Shown here piece after piece: positions 55,178-64,000 of a stretch of DNA of 64,000 bases. The DNA lies in the NCBI RefSeq assembly GCF_011009015.1, contig NZ_CP048878.1, positions 3,254,354 to 3,318,353 of the forward strand. Direction: 5' to 3'. The position numbers and the translations under genes were made by a program. The number at the start of each line of letters is the position of its first letter. Position 1 is the first letter of the stretch. This DNA comes from Spartinivicinus ruber (GTDB lineage Bacteria; Pseudomonadota; Gammaproteobacteria; Pseudomonadales; Zooshikellaceae). The notes beneath the pieces are model-generated. The model did no database searches, was not told the DNA's origin, and worked only from the letters and a program-made list of their open reading frames with translations.

Positions 55178-56563
55178 CTAAGTAATTCTCCCCAGTTTAC
55201 GAAACTCTTTTTGTATGCCCTGACGAATATCCTGTAACCCTACCTGTTGGCTCCCCTGCCGTAAGGCCATTAAACTGGCGTAGCGTAATACATTAATAAT
55301 GGCACCCCCAGCTAATTCATATTCACCAGCAATTGTTGTAAAATCTACATTCGCTGCTAGCCGCTCAGGATCGGAAAATGCACCTTTCCATAAGATATAG
55401 CGCTGCTCTGCATCTGGCATCGAAAAATGAACGATCGATTGAAAACGTCGCAAAAAGGCTTCATCAATATTACTTTTTAAATTCGTGGCTAATAACACAA
55501 TGCCAGGAAAATATTCAATCCGCTGTAATAAATAGGCTACTTCCTGATTCGCATGACGATCATTGGAACTATGGGTTTCTGTCCGTTTACTAAATAATGC
55601 ATCGGCTTCATCAAAAAATAAAATCCAATCCTGTTTTTCTGCTTGAGCAAACACTTTGCTAAGGTTCTTTTCTGTTTCACCAATAAATTTCGACACAATC
55701 ATTGCTAAATCCACCCGGTAAGCAGGTAGCCCAGTTACTTTACCCAACAAGGCTGCCGTTAATGTTTTACCAGTACCCGGTGGGCCATAAAATAACGAAC
55801 GAAATCCTGGTTGAATTTTCCGCTTTAATTGCCATTCATTAAGTAATGTATTACGATGGATAATCCAAGCACGGATTTCTTCTACCTGATCCATCACCTC
55901 TGGCGACAATACCAAATCATCCCATACTAAACCTGTCGTCATAGGTTCCGCGGGAAAATTGTGACTATAACAAGGCTGATAAGGTATACTACCACTGATT
56001 TTTCGAAAAAAATGGTCACTAATGGTTAATGGTGTAACGAAGATATTTTCGTATTCACCAGTGGAAGGCAATTTTAATGCGCCAGATGCATGAAAACCAC
56101 CCTGGTCGGATAATACCGAATTAAATTGCATACCTGAATTTGGTAGAGAAGGATTAGCCTGAATAAACTGTTGTAATTGTAGTCGCTTGGTTAAGTCTCC
56201 CCCACTCCAAATAAATGCAGCCGTTTCAATCGTTGGCCAAAAACCCCTATGCCCCTCAATTTGTAAACCACCAAACTCTGAATAAGGACGATCAAAATGG
56301 GTATTTTTGGTAAAAAAAATGTCCAATGCTTCCGGTCGCAAATGAGGCGCTAAGGCTAAAATCAATAACAGCCTGCCACAATACTCGAAATGATATTGTT
56401 CCAGCAATTCAGAGTAATAGCCGGTTTGATCTGCTAAAGGAGGCGGGGGAATCTGCATAATATCAGTGAAGGGACAATCTTGGTTAAAATACAACTGTAT
56501 ACGGGTAAGAATCACTTGCTGCAACCAGGCAAGCTCTTGCTCAATAAACTTAACAGAAGACAT
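55178..56563 (-). CDS. eCIS AAA+ ATPase (Afp15-like)
   Basis: The 461-residue protein has an N-terminal region of about 220 residues specific to eCIS ATPases. A AAA+ core follows: Walker A GPPGTGKT near 259, pore-loop area KFIGETEKNLSKVF, Walker B ILFFDEADALF and sensor/arginine finger segment LRRFQSIVHF. In Afp/PVC-type clusters this ATPase is essential for assembly of the sheath-bearing particle. It lies 71 bp after the Sel1 gene, within a minus-strand run ending at the tape-measure gene. Confidence 0.88.
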   Translation of the reverse strand: MSSVKFIEQELAWLQQVILTRIQLYFNQDCPFTDIMQIPPPPLADQTGYYSELLEQYHFEYCGRLLLILALAPHLRPEALDIFFTKNTHFDRPYSEFGGLQIEGHRGFWPTIETAAFIWSGGDLTKRLQLQQFIQANPSLPNSGMQFNSVLSDQGGFHASGALKLPSTGEYENIFVTPLTISDHFFRKISGSIPYQPCYSHNFPAEPMTTGLVWDDLVLSPEVMDQVEEIRAWIIHRNTLLNEWQLKRKIQPGFRSLFYGPPGTGKTLTAALLGKVTGLPAYRVDLAMIVSKFIGETEKNLSKVFAQAEKQDWILFFDEADALFSKRTETHSSNDRHANQEVAYLLQRIEYFPGIVLLATNLKSNIDEAFLRRFQSIVHFSMPDAEQRYILWKGAFSDPERLAANVDFTTIAGEYELAGGAIINVLRYASLMALRQGSQQVGLQDIRQGIQKEFRKLGRIT

Positions 56564-56634
56564 TATACCTATTTTTTAACTGTAACTAAGCACTCATAGA
56601 GTATACCCAAAGTGCAGGTTTTTTTTAGGGAATA

Positions 56635-59100
56635 TTAAAGTTTGCCTGTTTCGGTGGTAACAATATAACCAGAGGCATCACCATCCACCAATTTACAAGC
56701 CGTGGTTAAACCCAACTGGCAGGCTTGGGCAAAATAATGTTTCGCTTGTTGTTGTCCCCGATAGGATAATGCCAGATTAAAACAACCCCTGGCCTGTCCT
56801 AGTAAACAACTCTTTTTAAACATTTCCTGTGCTAACGATGGATTAGCCTTAGTTCCAATACCATCTCGATAGCTAACACCCAAGTTATAACACGCTTCTC
56901 CAACTGGATCATAAGACTCATTACAAGCACGTTCATAATTAGTTAACGCCTGCTGATTATTTTGCTGCAATCCCCTGCCATAATCTTGGGCAATAGCTAA
57001 CAAATAACATCCTTCTCCCCACTGTAGTTGGCAAGACTTATTAAACAAACTGGCTGCCATTTTTGGGTTTTTATCCACACCATCGCCTTCAGCATCTTTG
57101 CCCTGTTGGTATAGTAAACCTAATTTAAAGCAAGCCTGGGCTGACCAATTACCCGATACGACAACATTTTTAGCCAGCTGAACCAAACTGTGTGTTGGGT
57201 TAGTCGCGGGGGAATCACAAACTTGTTGATAAAACTCAGCTGCTTGTGACACACTTTTCACCACCCCATTTCCTGTCAGTAATAATGCAGCTAATGGATA
57301 ACAAGTGAGCCATTCATCTTTCGAACAGGCATTTCTGAAATATTGCGCTGCAGCAGGTGGATCAACCTTGCCCCAACGACTGTCTTGTTTGATTGTGCCT
57401 AATCGATAACAGGCTAGACGAATACCATTATCACAAGCGGTTTGATAGATTTGCTGCATTTTAGCAATGGTTTTGGCATCTAATTGGGTAGGAGTAAGCT
57501 CTAAAAGTCGGCCTTGCCAGTAGCAACCTTGATAATATTTCCCATCACATGCTTTTTGATATTCCTGCAAGGCCAAGTCACGATTTTTATTAACACCACT
57601 CCCGATGCGGTAATGTTCCCCTAACCGATAACAACCTTCTGCACTCCCCAGCGTACACGCACGTAAATATTGGTTGGCCACTTGGTTCTCTGGGTCATAA
57701 TCATCTTCCATTAATGGACCTAATTGAAAACAGGCCTCGGCGATTTGACCATCACAAGCCAGTTGGAAATAGGCCTGGGCTTGGGCGCCATTTTGTAATA
57801 CATCCTGACCAGTTTGATAACGTTGGGCCAGGTCATAGCAAGCTTGAGCAACATCATCCCGACACAAGCCGTCTAATAATTCCACAGCTTCGGCAATTTT
57901 TTCCGTTGTAGTTGGTGCAGCAAATTTATTAACGGCCAATTGATAACAAGCTGCATTGATTTTATGGTCACAAGCATGCTGATAAAGGGTATTTGCTTGT
58001 ACAGGACTTGCTTTTACTCCCTCCCCTTTTCTTAACCCTTCAGCTTGTCGATAACAACCTTGATAATTTGTTAACTGACAAGCCTTTTGGTAAAAAGAAT
58101 ACGATTCCTGTAAATTAACCTGAATGCCATTACCATGATAATAATCATTTCCCAAGGTTAAACAAGCTTTTGCAAAATGTTCTTCACAGGCTTGATTTAA
58201 TAAATTCAGTCTTTTTAACCACTGCCCTGCTGGAACCCGTAATGCTAATGTATAACAAGCTATACCACTGTGCTTGTCACAACCTAAAGTGAAATATTCT
58301 GTTGCTTTTTTAACATCAGGATCACGGCCTTTACCTTCATCATATTGCACCCCTAACTGGTAGCAGGCATCAGCTACTGCAGGACAAGCTTGCTGATAGA
58401 GATTTGCAGCCTGTATAGGATCAACGGGAACGCCTTCACCTAAATCATAGAGTCTCCCTAACTGATAACAACCTAATGTGTTATTACCATCACACGCTCG
58501 GCGATATAACCGATACGCCTGGCTAAAATCGGTTTTACCCAAAATACCTTGCTGATAAAGCCAACCTAAATTAACACACCCCACCAGTTGTTCATATTGA
58601 CAAGCCAGTTTGTAGTAATCTCGCGCTTTAGTCTGATCAACTGTTACCAACTTACCTTGCTGGTAAAGCTGCCCGAGCCGAAAACAAGCATCACTGCTTT
58701 GATCGTTACAACCTTTCGTATAACTCTCTACAGCATTAGTCAGATCTTTTTTACTGCCTAATTTCTCATATAATTGACCCGCTTGGTAGCAAGCAGCCGC
58801 ATTTCTACCATCACAACCAAGTAAAAAGTATTTCAAAGCTTGCTGATCAGACTTTTTCACTGAATTACCTTCCAGGTAACGCAAACCTAACTGGTAACAA
58901 GAACTTGCTGAAACATACTGACAAGATTGTTCTTCTAATAACAGTGAAGCCCCAAATAACGTACAGCCAGATAAAGACATCAATAACAATATAATCAAAC
59001 CCAGGCGACATGTCTGTTCTCTCATAGATACATGATAAGTCGTATGAGTGCTGTTCACTTGCTCAGCTAAAAAAGACCAAAAGTGACTCAATCCATTCAT
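56635..59100 (-). CDS. Cys-rich Sel1-repeat lipoprotein (HcpA/C-like) in the eCIS locus
   Basis: The frame opens at ATG 59100, two bases after the upstream stop, so coupling supports it. ATG 59025 would give a more standard lipoprotein signal, as the lipobox LMSLSGC then lies about 20 residues from the start. After the Cys, about 20 Sel1-like repeats follow, such as CYQLGLRY, CFRLGQLYQQG and CYNLGVSYRDGIG. Most have a second Cys in the preceding helix (AC or KAC), as in disulfide-locked Helicobacter Hcp proteins. It should be a rigid periplasmic or surface scaffold for protein binding. The eCIS link is by position. Confidence 0.85.
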   Translation of the reverse strand: MNGLSHFWSFLAEQVNSTHTTYHVSMREQTCRLGLIILLLMSLSGCTLFGASLLLEEQSCQYVSASSCYQLGLRYLEGNSVKKSDQQALKYFLLGCDGRNAAACYQAGQLYEKLGSKKDLTNAVESYTKGCNDQSSDACFRLGQLYQQGKLVTVDQTKARDYYKLACQYEQLVGCVNLGWLYQQGILGKTDFSQAYRLYRRACDGNNTLGCYQLGRLYDLGEGVPVDPIQAANLYQQACPAVADACYQLGVQYDEGKGRDPDVKKATEYFTLGCDKHSGIACYTLALRVPAGQWLKRLNLLNQACEEHFAKACLTLGNDYYHGNGIQVNLQESYSFYQKACQLTNYQGCYRQAEGLRKGEGVKASPVQANTLYQHACDHKINAACYQLAVNKFAAPTTTEKIAEAVELLDGLCRDDVAQACYDLAQRYQTGQDVLQNGAQAQAYFQLACDGQIAEACFQLGPLMEDDYDPENQVANQYLRACTLGSAEGCYRLGEHYRIGSGVNKNRDLALQEYQKACDGKYYQGCYWQGRLLELTPTQLDAKTIAKMQQIYQTACDNGIRLACYRLGTIKQDSRWGKVDPPAAAQYFRNACSKDEWLTCYPLAALLLTGNGVVKSVSQAAEFYQQVCDSPATNPTHSLVQLAKNVVVSGNWSAQACFKLGLLYQQGKDAEGDGVDKNPKMAASLFNKSCQLQWGEGCYLLAIAQDYGRGLQQNNQQALTNYERACNESYDPVGEACYNLGVSYRDGIGTKANPSLAQEMFKKSCLLGQARGCFNLALSYRGQQQAKHYFAQACQLGLTTACKLVDGDASGYIVTTETGKL

Positions 59101-59102
59101 AG

Positions 59103-60764
59103 TTAGGGCAGCCGTGCTTTAATGTTTGCTTTATATTGAAGGTAGACCAAAATAATCGTCGTGATCGTCACCATAATAAATAAAATAACATTCCTAAACT
59201 CAACGAGTTTTGGCTCACACAGTACTAGTGCCTGAAAGGCTAACATTAACAACACAACGCTAATAATAAATGCTAGTGTATGCCGCATTAACACCAAATG
59301 GATCTGATAATTAATAGTGGCAAACAGCAAAACTCCTAATGCCAGTAACAATAAAATCACATTGATACCAAGCAAAGTACTTTGATAAGGACAAATACTA
59401 TTACAACAGGCAGGACAATAACGCTGTAGCTGTCGTTTAAAAAAAGTCATTTTATTGTAATCTGGCAACTGCGTTAAAAAACCAAGATCAGCCCAGGTTG
59501 CACGGACTTGCTTTGCTGAATCACTATCACCAGTGAAAGATAACAAAGCTGGCTTCAAACCATCTTGAAGCAAGACTCGATTAAACTGCGGCTCAACTTT
59601 GCCATAGCCAGTTCTATTGACTCCGCCACTATCATCCGACGAACCTTCAAAGGCCAGACTTTGAAAACCTTTTGCAATGATAAATGCCTCAATAAACTGC
59701 TCTCGACAAAAGGGACTGGCCTTCCCCAAACTATTTTTCAATAGACTCAATGGTACCAAGGGGTAAACATTCGATAGTGGAAAACGCCCTTTGGTTGTAT
59801 TAACCGATCCTTTTTCATAACGAAAACTTGCCTCCAAAATGGGGCCCGATTTTGTATCACATTGTGCTGCAATCAGAGTATCAGAGGTTTTTTCCTGAAA
59901 GCGGCGGGTACGTACCAATAATCGGTTTTTTAAACTTTTTTTTCGATTTTGTTGACGATCTTCATCTAATAAACGAAGCAGTAGCCGGTTTTCTTTCAAG
60001 CTAGGATTATCTAGTTTACTCATATCATTATCGAGGTAATTTACAAACTGCTTTTCTGGCAGCAAGTCTTGATCAGACACAATAATATTAATACTAATTG
60101 TTTCTAGTTTGGTATGGCTTCGTAACTCTTTAATCACCCCTGATACTAGCTTGCGATAAGACAACATATCCCCATAAAAGAGCCGATCCAAGTCAATTGT
60201 TACCCCATCAAAGTTATTTTTTAGCAATAAATTTTTAATGTCCTGCGCTAGCAATAGAATGTCACCGGCACTGGTTTCATTGTGATAGAAAACCGGCTGA
60301 TTTGGCTTTAGTGGAAAGCCATTATGTGTAGAAATCAACAAGTCAACGGCTGTATTGTATTGATGAGCCAACGATACAAACTGAGCAGCAGAAGATAAAT
60401 AAAACTCGCTATTTTCCACCCTCATTTGACGTTTATCATGCTCATAAAATACATTGTCTAACTGAAAAGCAACTCGGTTAACATTGCCAAAATCAATCGG
60501 AAAATAAACCGATGCTAATCCTTTTTGCTGCTGAGAATACAATAAACCATACACTTGATTTTTCAACTGTGACACTGCCAAACCACATTTACAATTTTCT
60601 ATAGCTTCCCACTGTTTGATACCACTATAAGGCTTAGTATCCGTTACTTGTGGCTGACTAGGGTTCGCTTGACCAAAGCCTTTACTAGATAGAACGACAA
60701 CTAATAAAAAAAACAAACAAAGCTGTATCCTAGCCCTTATTGTTTGTTGTCTTATCGTATCCAT
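59103..60764 (-). CDS. GH18-like domain protein with three C-terminal TM helices, eCIS locus
   Basis: The 553-residue protein has a signal or TM helix (about 13-32). A TIM-barrel-like region includes FDGVTIDLD (about 183-191), the place of the GH18 DxxDxDxE motif, with Asp in place of the catalytic Glu. A late Cys cluster CPACCNSICP (near 450) precedes three hydrophobic helices (about 463-545). It may bind glycan without cutting it, or hydrolyse with altered chemistry. The family is not firmly known. The gene lies between the tape-measure gene (36 bp) and the Sel1 gene (2 bp), so it is surely co-expressed with them. Confidence 0.65.
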   Translation of the reverse strand: MDTIRQQTIRARIQLCLFFLLVVVLSSKGFGQANPSQPQVTDTKPYSGIKQWEAIENCKCGLAVSQLKNQVYGLLYSQQQKGLASVYFPIDFGNVNRVAFQLDNVFYEHDKRQMRVENSEFYLSSAAQFVSLAHQYNTAVDLLISTHNGFPLKPNQPVFYHNETSAGDILLLAQDIKNLLLKNNFDGVTIDLDRLFYGDMLSYRKLVSGVIKELRSHTKLETISINIIVSDQDLLPEKQFVNYLDNDMSKLDNPSLKENRLLLRLLDEDRQQNRKKSLKNRLLVRTRRFQEKTSDTLIAAQCDTKSGPILEASFRYEKGSVNTTKGRFPLSNVYPLVPLSLLKNSLGKASPFCREQFIEAFIIAKGFQSLAFEGSSDDSGGVNRTGYGKVEPQFNRVLLQDGLKPALLSFTGDSDSAKQVRATWADLGFLTQLPDYNKMTFFKRQLQRYCPACCNSICPYQSTLLGINVILLLLALGVLLFATINYQIHLVLMRHTLAFIISVVLLMLAFQALVLCEPKLVEFRNVILFIMVTITTIILVYLQYKANIKARLP

Positions 60765-60800
60765 GATTTGACTCTCTATGTATAAATAGCCAATGGGAAT

Positions 60801-63800
60801 CTACTTATCTCGCCAATCGACTATTAAGGGGGCTTCCATCCACGGCAACTTATGGGTTTTAATACTCCAAGGTAATTGGTCGAGTAGCATATCATAGGCT
60901 TTCACTTCGACCCTTAATTGCCAGTGTTTCTCTGTATAAACTAACCAGCCCACTCGCTGTAAAAAGCTGGTTTGTAATCCTTCAACGGTTGTATTACCCA
61001 ATACTCGCCAGTGGTTTATCACTGCTTTAAGTAAACTATCCGCGATAGCACAATCCTGTTCTGTTAAACTCGCTGTTTCTGTTAAAGGGGCATCAAGGGG
61101 AATACCACACAATATTTTATTGAGGGTTAAGTGGTACTCCGGTTGCTGCCAATCCGGGCTTACCATATATTGAAGCAAAGCAACTGCTTTTTCTGCTGCT
61201 TCTGTATTATTAAAAGCACCTTTAGCTTGCCAATTGAGTTGGCCAAACAAGCGCTCTAAATAGCAAGAAACAATCACTAACCCAGCATTTTCAACCAGTA
61301 TGGGTTTATCTTTATCCAACTGAACGGTGACGTTATTATTACGATCAAGGATTGCACTAGGCACATCCACTGAGCTATCCAATGGCGCTTTATCAAGACA
61401 GGCATATTGTAAAGCAGCAATTAAAGCAGGCTGTGCATCAGGCTCAATATAAACAGAAAAAGCCAGGTTATTATTACTCTTGCGGTTATTACATAACTGG
61501 TCTTGGTGCTGTTTTAATTGTTGGCTTAAACGATACCCCCAAAAGCGACGATCATTCATACCAACAATCTCCCGTTGATAGGCTTGGTCAGGATAGTTCA
61601 AGTTCTTGCCATTTGTTACCAAGCCACACTTTTCTACAAGCAACTGATAAGCCTCAATCAAAGATTGAGGATATTTAAACAATTGCTGTGGCTTAAGCCA
61701 TTGGCTCAATACCAACCATTTTAAGCAGTAAGCCGCATGATCACTTATCTTTCTGCTGGTGCTACTACCTACCGTTAACTCCAGTTGGCTCTTGTCAGCA
61801 TTTTCAGAAGCCACTGTTTTCACCATCTCTTCTTCTATTAACACACAATCGACGATGAGTGACGCATAAACTAACAAACTTAAATATTCACTAGGACGAA
61901 TCTGTAAAACAAGTTGTTCAAACCAAACCATATCGAATTCTTCAGCAATACGCTCCAAATTGGCTTGACTGCGTAAATATTCAGCCAACTGCTGTTGTAT
62001 CAAATCAATTGGTTGGTTTAACCACGCTTCTGGCTGAGAAACCATCTGCTCAACACTTACTGTTTTAATCGTTGATTTTGTCAGTTTTTGCTGAGTCAAT
62101 TTATAATGCTGATTTTCAACATCATCCATCCATTCTAGAAGCAACACTTCTGATGACATAAAATAAGACTTCAACTGTTTCCATACGGCTGAAGCCTTAT
62201 CTGGCAGATTCAATAATTCATCAGCAAAAGCCAGTGAAGAATCAGCCAATCCTGCTATAGTTGTTGCTGCTGTTTGACTGGTTAATTGTTTAGGTGAACC
62301 ATTTAAGTGAACAATTTCGTCATAAAGCGGAGTAAGATATTCAAGCCAGGATTTTACCAATGATACAGGCTCCAGTCGCTGATGGGCTTGTAAGTAGAAT
62401 TCCATCAACCACTGTCTAGTCATTTGCTTGGCACGTTGTAATAATTTTTTCCGACTTTTTGCATTAAGTTGTTTGTAATACAACGTTTCCAGCCAACAGC
62501 CTAACTGGTTCAACACAGCACCACTATACACTTGAATGCTAACCCCATCATCAGGTCGTAATCTCATCACTAATGCTTGCCACTGAGATTCACTCATTAA
62601 TAGCATCCAACTTTGCAACCAACCTGGACTTTCCTCAAAGCACTGAACTAATCCTTGTAAATTCCCCTCTAGGACCTGAGTAGTTAATAAGCGAATTTGT
62701 TGATACTGCACCTGAGTTAGCGGAACCAGCCGATTTAGCAACTGAGCAATGACAGCAAGAGGTTGAAATGTCTGCTCAGCTATTTTTTGCTTGGTTGATA
62801 GTTTGTCATCGCCCGTTTGTTTGCTTAAATGCTGTCGATAAAGCTTGGCAAAATAATTCCGATCAAATGCCTCAGCAATCAATTTATGATGAGAATAAGG
62901 GTGCTTTACCTGTTCTATAGCCGGTTTTTCAGTACGAATCTGATTGCCAATAGCACACCATAACAAAGCCCATGCCTTACAGCTCAAACCTGTCGTTTGG
63001 TTACTATAGATAAATTCTGTATTGATGTTTTCCTGTTGTAATTGTTGAATTAACTTTATAGTGTCATTGAAAATAGTTAACCCATCAAAAGGACGCAGTT
63101 GTAATAGTAAATTAAAGCAGTCCTGACAACTAAGTGAAGCAATTAGTTTAACATTTTCTTGCCAACTATTATTACACAATTGATAAAGTGTTTTAGCTTG
63201 CTGTTGAGCTAACTGGGTGACATTCTCTTTAACATCTATATTAACTCTGGCCTTAACATGCTTCCTATTCGTTATTGGTTGCTTGTTAGCAGAAAGTTTT
63301 TGGCTTGTAGCTTTATGTAAGTCAGCCGATGCAGTAGAGCAATACCATTGATTTATCAGTGCTTGTTGTAGCCAATTTTTGGTTTGTTGACTGACTTCAG
63401 GTAGCAATAAAGTCAACAGTTCTGGAATATCCTTCTCAACCAAAAGGCTTCGTTGATTGAATACCCAATATTGAATAACTAACCAGCATTGATGTCGTCG
63501 GTCATGATATTTTTCCCAATCATTACTGAAATTTTCAATTGCTCCTTCTGCGTTTCGTTCAAAAGACAAGCCATCATGCACATTGATCAGGGTTTCTAAG
63601 GTAACAACTAGCCAGTGAATAAAGATTAATAGCAGATAGCCATCATGAGGGCGCAGCAAAATTACTAAACTATTTTTTAAGGCAATAGGTAAAATGCCTA
63701 ATAAATAATCCAGTGATTTAGGCTCCTTAAGTCTCTGTAGTAGACAATAGCTTAGCCGTGCAGGTGCAGTCTGTAATAAAAATTGATACAACAACCTCGT

Positions 63801-64000
63801 ACTATTTTGGTAAAATAACTGATTATGTTGTGCTAAAACAGCTCGCTTAAAAGTTGCAAGTATTTCATTTATCTCACGATCAGATACCACACAATATTGT
63901 TTTTTATCAATAGACTCATAAACTTTTCCATTATCTGGATACCTAATTAAGATATTAGCTAGTGTATTTTTTTTCAACGGTTGGTCAATAGAATCATTAA
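60801..64000 (-). CDS. Contractile injection system tape-measure-type protein (CIS_TMP), 5' end outside window
   Basis: The frame is open through the right window edge; the TTG at 63977 is not a convincing start, and codons continue upstream. The visible 1066 or so residues are helical and repetitive. Four or more copies of the motif L-L/I-RP-x-D/E (as in LLRPHDGYLL, LQLRPFDGL, MRLRPDDGV and LQIRPSEYL) recur at about 170-260 residue spacing. This modular pattern and the eCIS context point to the PF19268-like protein that sets particle length. The N-terminal part expected for the family is missing here because of the cut. Sheath, tube and baseplate genes should lie beyond 64000. Confidence 0.72.
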   Translation of the reverse strand, partial: NDSIDQPLKKNTLANILIRYPDNGKVYESIDKKQYCVVSDREINEILATFKRAVLAQHNQLFYQNSTRLLYQFLLQTAPARLSYCLLQRLKEPKSLDYLLGILPIALKNSLVILLRPHDGYLLLIFIHWLVVTLETLINVHDGLSFERNAEGAIENFSNDWEKYHDRRHQCWLVIQYWVFNQRSLLVEKDIPELLTLLLPEVSQQTKNWLQQALINQWYCSTASADLHKATSQKLSANKQPITNRKHVKARVNIDVKENVTQLAQQQAKTLYQLCNNSWQENVKLIASLSCQDCFNLLLQLRPFDGLTIFNDTIKLIQQLQQENINTEFIYSNQTTGLSCKAWALLWCAIGNQIRTEKPAIEQVKHPYSHHKLIAEAFDRNYFAKLYRQHLSKQTGDDKLSTKQKIAEQTFQPLAVIAQLLNRLVPLTQVQYQQIRLLTTQVLEGNLQGLVQCFEESPGWLQSWMLLMSESQWQALVMRLRPDDGVSIQVYSGAVLNQLGCWLETLYYKQLNAKSRKKLLQRAKQMTRQWLMEFYLQAHQRLEPVSLVKSWLEYLTPLYDEIVHLNGSPKQLTSQTAATTIAGLADSSLAFADELLNLPDKASAVWKQLKSYFMSSEVLLLEWMDDVENQHYKLTQQKLTKSTIKTVSVEQMVSQPEAWLNQPIDLIQQQLAEYLRSQANLERIAEEFDMVWFEQLVLQIRPSEYLSLLVYASLIVDCVLIEEEMVKTVASENADKSQLELTVGSSTSRKISDHAAYCLKWLVLSQWLKPQQLFKYPQSLIEAYQLLVEKCGLVTNGKNLNYPDQAYQREIVGMNDRRFWGYRLSQQLKQHQDQLCNNRKSNNNLAFSVYIEPDAQPALIAALQYACLDKAPLDSSVDVPSAILDRNNNVTVQLDKDKPILVENAGLVIVSCYLERLFGQLNWQAKGAFNNTEAAEKAVALLQYMVSPDWQQPEYHLTLNKILCGIPLDAPLTETASLTEQDCAIADSLLKAVINHWRVLGNTTVEGLQTSFLQRVGWLVYTEKHWQLRVEVKAYDMLLDQLPWSIKTHKLPWMEAPLIVDWRDK

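Overview
The window reads as a chromosomal segment of an AT-rich marine gammaproteobacterium. PilU, RsgA, Fur-box control, TonB/Fep-type iron uptake, many orphan periplasmic binding proteins and an extracellular contractile injection system (eCIS) together suggest an Oceanospirillales-type genome (Zooshikella/Spartinivicinus/Hahella-like). That placement is my inference from gene style, not from a marker gene. No rRNA, tRNA, CRISPR array or intact transposase was seen.

Layout. 1-4.1 kb: urate breakdown (uraH, puuD) with a second, broken puuD-like gene and EamA transporters. 4.2-10.2 kb: rsgA, two orphan binding proteins, a TsdA-like dihaem cytochrome and an SGNH hydrolase. 10.2-17.9 kb: a BCCT transporter, then a minus-strand group of a GGDEF-EAL sensor, a cNMP/CBS/DUF294 protein and a DEDDh exonuclease. 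18.2-21.7 kb: a three-gene unit of a DUF1015 (SerK/SbnI-like) protein, an SbnA-like PLP enzyme and a MATE-like exporter. 22.7-30.0 kb: pilU and a two-component block (MASE1-CHASE kinase, frameshifted receiver, receiver-TPR protein, soluble kinase). 30.0-41.0 kb: a catecholate siderophore operon, entC-entE-entB-fepB-fepD-fepG-fepC-TonB receptor-entA, with a Fur box before entC. 41.3-51.0 kb: binding proteins (two of them pseudogenes), c-type haem proteins, a YidD-like protein, a triplicated cysteine-repeat secreted protein, an M50-like protein, oppA and a broken MbtH-like gene. 51.3-52.6 kb: an MFS exporter whose Fur box is identical over 29 bp to the entC one. 52.8-64 kb: one end of an eCIS locus, with a DUF4157/double-HExxH protein, an AAA+ ATPase, a cysteine-rich Sel1 lipoprotein, a GH18-like membrane protein and a tape-measure-type protein cut by the window edge.

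How genes work together. entC/entB/entA make 2,3-dihydroxybenzoate, entE loads it onto the EntB carrier domain, and the Fep-type genes import ferric catecholate. The MFS protein with the same Fur box is the best export candidate. No NRPS or phosphopantetheinyl transferase is present here, and the only MbtH-like gene is broken.

Unexplained structure includes a dispersed repeat in three copies with paired changes in its stem, a 158-bp MITE-like element just before oppA, and an orphan multi-hairpin element at 26.9 kb. At least five loci carry reading-frame breaks, so either local gene decay or residual indel errors must be considered.
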